Assembly: GCF_013359775.1 (NCBI RefSeq)
Contig: NZ_JABMCI010000070.1
Span: 372,001-436,000 of the forward strand
Origin: Cellulomonas humilata
GTDB lineage: Bacteria > Actinomycetota > Actinomycetes > Actinomycetales > Cellulomonadaceae
Direction: 5' to 3'
DNA length: 64,000 nt
Shown here piece by piece: positions 60,561 to 64,000 of the stretch. Below the pieces are notes generated by a model, which worked only from the letters and a program-made list of their open reading frames with translations, had not been told where the DNA came from and ran no database searches. The first letter of the stretch is position 1. The number at the start of each line of letters is the position of its first letter. The translations under genes and the position numbers were made by a program.

Positions 60561-61598
60561 ATGGCGAGGATCCACTCGCTCCGTGTCGTCGGCACCGCAG
60601 CCGTCGTGGCTGCCCTGGCCGGCTGCTCGGCCATCGGTTCCGACGAGCCGAGCGCCAGCGCGTCCAGCGACACGGTCACCCTGGTCACGCACGACTCGTT
60701 CGCGCTCTCCGAGGGCATCCTCGCGGACTTCGAGGAGCAGACCGGGCTGACCGTCGAGGTCGTCCAGCCGGGCGACGGCGGCACGCTGGTCAACCAGCTG
60801 GTCCTCACCAAGGACGCGCCGCTGGGCGACGTGGTCTTCGGCATCGACAACACGTTCGCGTCCCGGGCGGTCGACGAGGGCGTCGTCGCGCCGACGACCA
60901 CCGAGGCCGAAGGCGTGTTCGAGGGCGCGCTCGTGCCCATCGACTACGGCGACGTCTGCATCAACGTGGACCACACCTGGTTCGCCGCGCACGGCCTGGC
61001 CGAGCCGGTGACGCTCGAGGACCTGACCGAGCCGGAGTACAAGGACCTGCTCGTGGTGCCCAACGCGGTGACCTCGTCGCCGGGGCTGTCGTTCCTGCTG
61101 GCGACCGTCGGCGCGTTCGGCGAGGACGGGTGGCAGGACTACTGGTCCGCGCTCAAGGCCAACGGTCTGAAGGTGGCCGACGGCTGGTCCGACGCCTACT
61201 ACACGGACTTCTCCGGCGGGGGCGCCGACGGCCCGCGCCCGATCGTCCTGTCCTACGCGTCGTCGCCGCCGTACACCGTGCCGGAGGGCGGCACCGCGCC
61301 GACCACCGGCGCGCTCCTGGACACCTGCTTCCGGCAGACCGAGTACGCGGGCGTGCTGACCGGTGCGGCCAACCCGACGGGCGCGCAGCAGCTGCTCGAC
61401 TTCCTGCGCACCGACGAGGTCCAGAACGACATCCCGGTGTCCATGTACATGTACCCGTCGAGCCCGACGGCCACGCTCCCAGCGGAGTGGGCGGCGTTCG
61501 CCCCGCTGGCCACCGACCCGTTCGAGGTCGACCCCGCGGACATCACCGAGAACCGCGAGGCGTGGCTGACCGAGTGGTCGGACACGGTGATCGGCTGA
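60561..61598 (+). CDS. thiB: Thiamine ABC transporter, substrate-binding protein
   Basis: A 345-residue lipoprotein of the ThiB/TbpA type. The signal peptide ends in lipobox ALAGC (Cys22). The binding domain reads VTLVTHDSFALSEGILADFEEQTGLTVEVVQPGDGGTLVNQL with DVVFGIDNTFASRA, and PIDYGDVCINVDHTWF, typical of ThiB. It captures thiamine (or its phosphates) outside the cell. ATG 60561 sits after GAGGAGG at 60544-60550, under the TPP riboswitch. Confidence 0.93.
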   Translation: MARIHSLRVVGTAAVVAALAGCSAIGSDEPSASASSDTVTLVTHDSFALSEGILADFEEQTGLTVEVVQPGDGGTLVNQLVLTKDAPLGDVVFGIDNTFASRAVDEGVVAPTTTEAEGVFEGALVPIDYGDVCINVDHTWFAAHGLAEPVTLEDLTEPEYKDLLVVPNAVTSSPGLSFLLATVGAFGEDGWQDYWSALKANGLKVADGWSDAYYTDFSGGGADGPRPIVLSYASSPPYTVPEGGTAPTTGALLDTCFRQTEYAGVLTGAANPTGAQQLLDFLRTDEVQNDIPVSMYMYPSSPTATLPAEWAAFAPLATDPFEVDPADITENREAWLTEWSDTVIG

Positions 61599-61603
61599 CC
61601 CTG

Positions 61604-63346
61604 ATGACCGTCACGCTCGACCGTCCCGACGCCGCCCCGTCCGCGGGTGCGTCGGGACGGTCGCGCGTCGTCGCGTTCTGGGTGGTGGCGGTCGCGGTGC
61701 CGCTGGTGTTCCTCGGGCTGTTCTTCGCGTGGCCCGTGGTCGAGATGATCGCGAAGGGGTTCGTCGTCGACGGGCACCTGGATCTCGGCGGCTTCGCGGA
61801 CGTGTTCTCGCGCCCGCGCACCTGGCGGATCATCGGGCTGACACTGGCGCAGGCTTCCTTGGGGACTCTGCTGTCGGTCGCGCTCGGGGTGCCCGGGGCC
61901 TACGTGCTCTACCGGCACACGTTCCGCGGCCGCACCCTGCTGCGGGCGTTCGTGACCGTGCCGTTCGTCCTGCCGACCGTCGTGGTCGGCGTCGCGTTCC
62001 GGTCGCTGCTGGTCAGCGGCGGGCCGCTCGGGTTCCTGCAGCTGGACGGCACGTTCGCCGCCATCGTCGCGGCCCTCGTGTTCTTCAACTACGCGGTGGT
62101 CGTGCGTGCGGTCGGCGGGCTCTGGGAGCGGCTGGACCCCCGGGCGGAGCAGGCGGCGCGCGCGCTGGGTGCCTCGCCGTGGCGGGCGTTCCGGACAGTG
62201 ACGCTCCCCGCGCTGACCCCCGCGATCGCGTCCGCGGCCTCCCTGACCTTCCTCTACTGCGCGACCGCGTTCGGCACCGTCCTGGTGCTCGGCGGGCTCC
62301 AGTTCGGCACCATCGAGACCGAGATCTGGGTGCAGACGACGCAGTTCCTCGACCTGCGCGCGGCCGCCGTGCTCTCGGTCGTGCAGCTGGTGGTGGTGGC
62401 CGGGGCCCTGGCGGTCGCCGCGCGCGCCCGCTCCACGCGCGAGCGCGCACTGGCGCTCACCCTCCCGGACGCGTCGGTGCGACCGCTGCGGCTGCGTCGG
62501 CCCGCGGGCATGCCGGCCGGCGACGGTCACGCACTGACCCTCGTCGCCACGACCGTCACGGCGGTCGTCGTCCTGCTGCTCGCCCTCCCGCTGGTCAACC
62601 TCGTGGTCCGGTCGCTGCGCACCGACGCCGGGTGGGGGCTGGACCACTACACCGCGCTCGGCACCACCGGCGGCGCGCTGACGGTGACCGTCTGGCAGGC
62701 CACGCTCAACTCGCTGCGGGTCGCGCTCGACGCCACCGTGATCGCCCTCGTGGTCGGCGGGCTGGTGGCGCTCGTGGTGTCCCGGCGGCCGCGCCGCGCG
62801 ATCGGTCGGCGCGCGGTCGTCGGCCTGGACGCGCTGTTCATGCTCCCGCTCGGGGTGTCCGCGGTGACCGTCGGGTTCGGGTTCCTGCTGTCCATGCACC
62901 ACCCGTTCGGGCTGCCCGTGGACCTGCGGACCAGCCCCGTGCTGGTGCCGATCGCGCAGGCGGTCGTCGCCGTGCCCCTCGTCGTGCGGACGGTCCTGCC
63001 CGTCCTGCGGGCCATCGACCCCCGGCTGCGCGAGGCGGCCGCCACCCTGGGCGCCGCGCCCGGCCGGGTGCTGCGGACGGTGGACCTGTCGATCGCCACC
63101 CGGTCCCTCGGCCTCGCGGTCGGGTTCGCGTTCGCCGCGTCGCTGGGGGAGTTCGGTGCCACGTCCTTCCTCGCGCGCCCGGACCGGCCGACGCTGCCGG
63201 TGGTGATCTTCCGGCTGATCGGGCGGCCGGGTCCGGAGTCCTACGGCATGGCGCTCGCCGCGTCCGTCGTGCTCGCGCTGCTCACGGCGGGGATCGTGGC
63301 GCTCTGCGAACGGCTGCGCGCCCCCGGCGCGGGAGGTGAGTGGTGA
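61604..63346 (+). CDS. thiP: Thiamine ABC transporter, permease
   Basis: A 580-residue double-length permease with about 12 helices, as ThiP. Each half has an EAA loop: EQAARALGASPWRAFRTVTLPALTPA (about residues 181-206) and REAAATLGAAPGRVLRTVDLSI (about 473-494). A signal-like first helix is VVAFWVVAVAVPLVFLGLFFAWPVVEMI. It forms the membrane channel with ThiQ. ATG 61604 is 5 bases after the thiB stop. Confidence 0.93.
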   Translation: MTVTLDRPDAAPSAGASGRSRVVAFWVVAVAVPLVFLGLFFAWPVVEMIAKGFVVDGHLDLGGFADVFSRPRTWRIIGLTLAQASLGTLLSVALGVPGAYVLYRHTFRGRTLLRAFVTVPFVLPTVVVGVAFRSLLVSGGPLGFLQLDGTFAAIVAALVFFNYAVVVRAVGGLWERLDPRAEQAARALGASPWRAFRTVTLPALTPAIASAASLTFLYCATAFGTVLVLGGLQFGTIETEIWVQTTQFLDLRAAAVLSVVQLVVVAGALAVAARARSTRERALALTLPDASVRPLRLRRPAGMPAGDGHALTLVATTVTAVVVLLLALPLVNLVVRSLRTDAGWGLDHYTALGTTGGALTVTVWQATLNSLRVALDATVIALVVGGLVALVVSRRPRRAIGRRAVVGLDALFMLPLGVSAVTVGFGFLLSMHHPFGLPVDLRTSPVLVPIAQAVVAVPLVVRTVLPVLRAIDPRLREAAATLGAAPGRVLRTVDLSIATRSLGLAVGFAFAASLGEFGATSFLARPDRPTLPVVIFRLIGRPGPESYGMALAASVVLALLTAGIVALCERLRAPGAGGEW

Positions 63347-64000
63347 GGAGCGGTCTGTCCTTGCGGGACGTCGTCGTCCGGTACGGCTCGGTCGCCGCGG
63401 TGGACGGGGTGTCCCTCGACGTCCCGACCGGGTCCGTCGTCGCGCTGCTCGGGCCGTCCGGCTGCGGGAAGTCGTCGCTGTTGCGCGCGGTCGCCGGGCT
63501 CGAACCGGTGGAGGGCACCGTCGCGTGGGACGGCATCTCGGTGGCCGGGGTGCCCGTGCACCGGCGCGGGTTCGGGCTGATGTTCCAGGACGGGCAGCTC
63601 TTCGCGCACCGGTCGGTCGGGGGGAACGTCTCCTACGGCCTGCCGGCCCGGTCCGCCGTGCGCGTGGCGGAGCTGCTGGAGCTCGTCGGTCTCGCCGGCT
63701 ACGAGTCGCGCGCGGTCGCGACCCTGTCGGGCGGGGAACGTCAGCGCGTCGCCCTCGCCCGTGCCCTTGCGCCCGCCCCGCGGCTGCTGCTGCTCGACGA
63801 GCCGCTCTCCGCCCTCGACCGAGCCCTGCGCGAGCGCCTCGCCGTCGACCTGCGCGCGGCCCTCGTCGCCACCGGCACCACCGCCGTGTTCGTCACGCAC
63901 GACCAGGACGAGGCCTTCGCGGTCGCCGACCGGGTGGCCGTCATGGCGTCCGGGAAGCTGCTCCAGGTCGACGCACCCGCGGACCTCTGGAGCCGGCCGG
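63343..64000 (+). CDS. thiQ: Thiamine ABC transporter, ATP-binding protein, 3' truncated
   Basis: The ATPase of the thiamine importer, cut by the window end after about 219 residues. Walker A LLGPSGCGKSSLLRAV, Q-loop FGLMFQDGQLFAHRSV, signature TLSGGERQRVALARALA, Walker B RLLLLDEPLSALD and switch His FVTHDQDEAFAVADR are all present. GTG 63343 overlaps the thiP stop by 4 bases (GTGA). No stop codon is reached in the window. Confidence 0.93.
   Translation, partial: MRSGLSLRDVVVRYGSVAAVDGVSLDVPTGSVVALLGPSGCGKSSLLRAVAGLEPVEGTVAWDGISVAGVPVHRRGFGLMFQDGQLFAHRSVGGNVSYGLPARSAVRVAELLELVGLAGYESRAVATLSGGERQRVALARALAPAPRLLLLDEPLSALDRALRERLAVDLRAALVATGTTAVFVTHDQDEAFAVADRVAVMASGKLLQVDAPADLWSRP

Overview
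The window is about 64 kb of very GC-rich DNA with tightly packed genes, frequent GTG starts and many 4-base stop/start overlaps. This is typical of an actinobacterium. The best pointer to the genus is the cellobiose phosphorylase at 25883-28345. From memory it is close to the Cellulomonas gilvus/uda enzyme along its whole length, and its general-acid Asp falls at the same number (490). I infer Cellulomonas or a close Micrococcales relative. I see no insertion sequences, phage genes or CRISPR arrays, and no gene-free stretch longer than 300 bases.

Layout. 1-3710 (+): the end of an ABC exporter, a trypsin-like protease with a small partner protein, and a diguanylate cyclase. 3715-8702 (-): a small unknown protein, a thioredoxin/NHL protein, an unknown protein, a Trm14/RlmL-type methyltransferase and a TetR regulator. 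8840-12858 (+): a GAF-type activator, its likely target aldehyde dehydrogenase, a DUF779 protein and a DinB-fold protein. 12859-13084: a short AT-richer spacer with three DnaA-box-like sequences. 13085-20806: an unknown protein that has a second copy at 29199, the transglutaminase plus ATP-grasp/alpha-E pair, an NTF2-like/epoxide hydrolase pair, a GNAT and a potassium channel. 21123-24699: a chemoreceptor, an ArsR/SRPBCC operon and a lipoprotein. These are followed by tRNA-Gly(CCC).

24874-28470 (-) is the cellobiose-use operon: cellobiose phosphorylase then an aldose 1-epimerase, behind a promoter whose spacer holds a CebR/CelR-type operator. 28620-31328 (+) is a nucleotide-flavoured operon: dCTP deaminase, an unknown protein, a P-loop kinase and a Nudix hydrolase. 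31335-35542 (-) is a five-gene unit (ABC exporter, VOC protein, lipoprotein, DinB, metallo-beta-lactamase fold) divergent from a marR gene. 36182-40809 holds a DUF222/HNH endonuclease with a LexA-type box over its start codon, a ThrE-like exporter and another ABC exporter.

40893-49248 (+) is a siderophore locus with iron-box-like operators and seven overlapping genes: desA-, desB-, desC- and desD-like genes, a penicillin-acylase-family hydrolase, a second acyltransferase and a siderophore-interacting reductase. The acylase plus extra acyltransferase suggest acyl tailoring or recycling of a desferrioxamine-type product. 49325-51831 (-) encodes an EtfD-like Fe-S reductase and a flavin/F420-type oxidase-fold protein. 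52040-58535 (+) is a Mrp antiporter operon with an A-B fusion. 58552-60289 holds an FAD oxidoreductase and a convergent DUF4235 protein. 60386-64000 is a TPP-riboswitch-controlled thiamine ABC transporter (thiBPQ), with thiQ cut by the window end.

The least described items are: the protease with a stand-alone copy of its N-terminal domain; the two-member unknown family at 13085 and 29199; the acylase-bearing siderophore operon; the DnaA-box cluster outside any origin context; and a perfect 20-base inverted repeat upstream of the aldehyde dehydrogenase.
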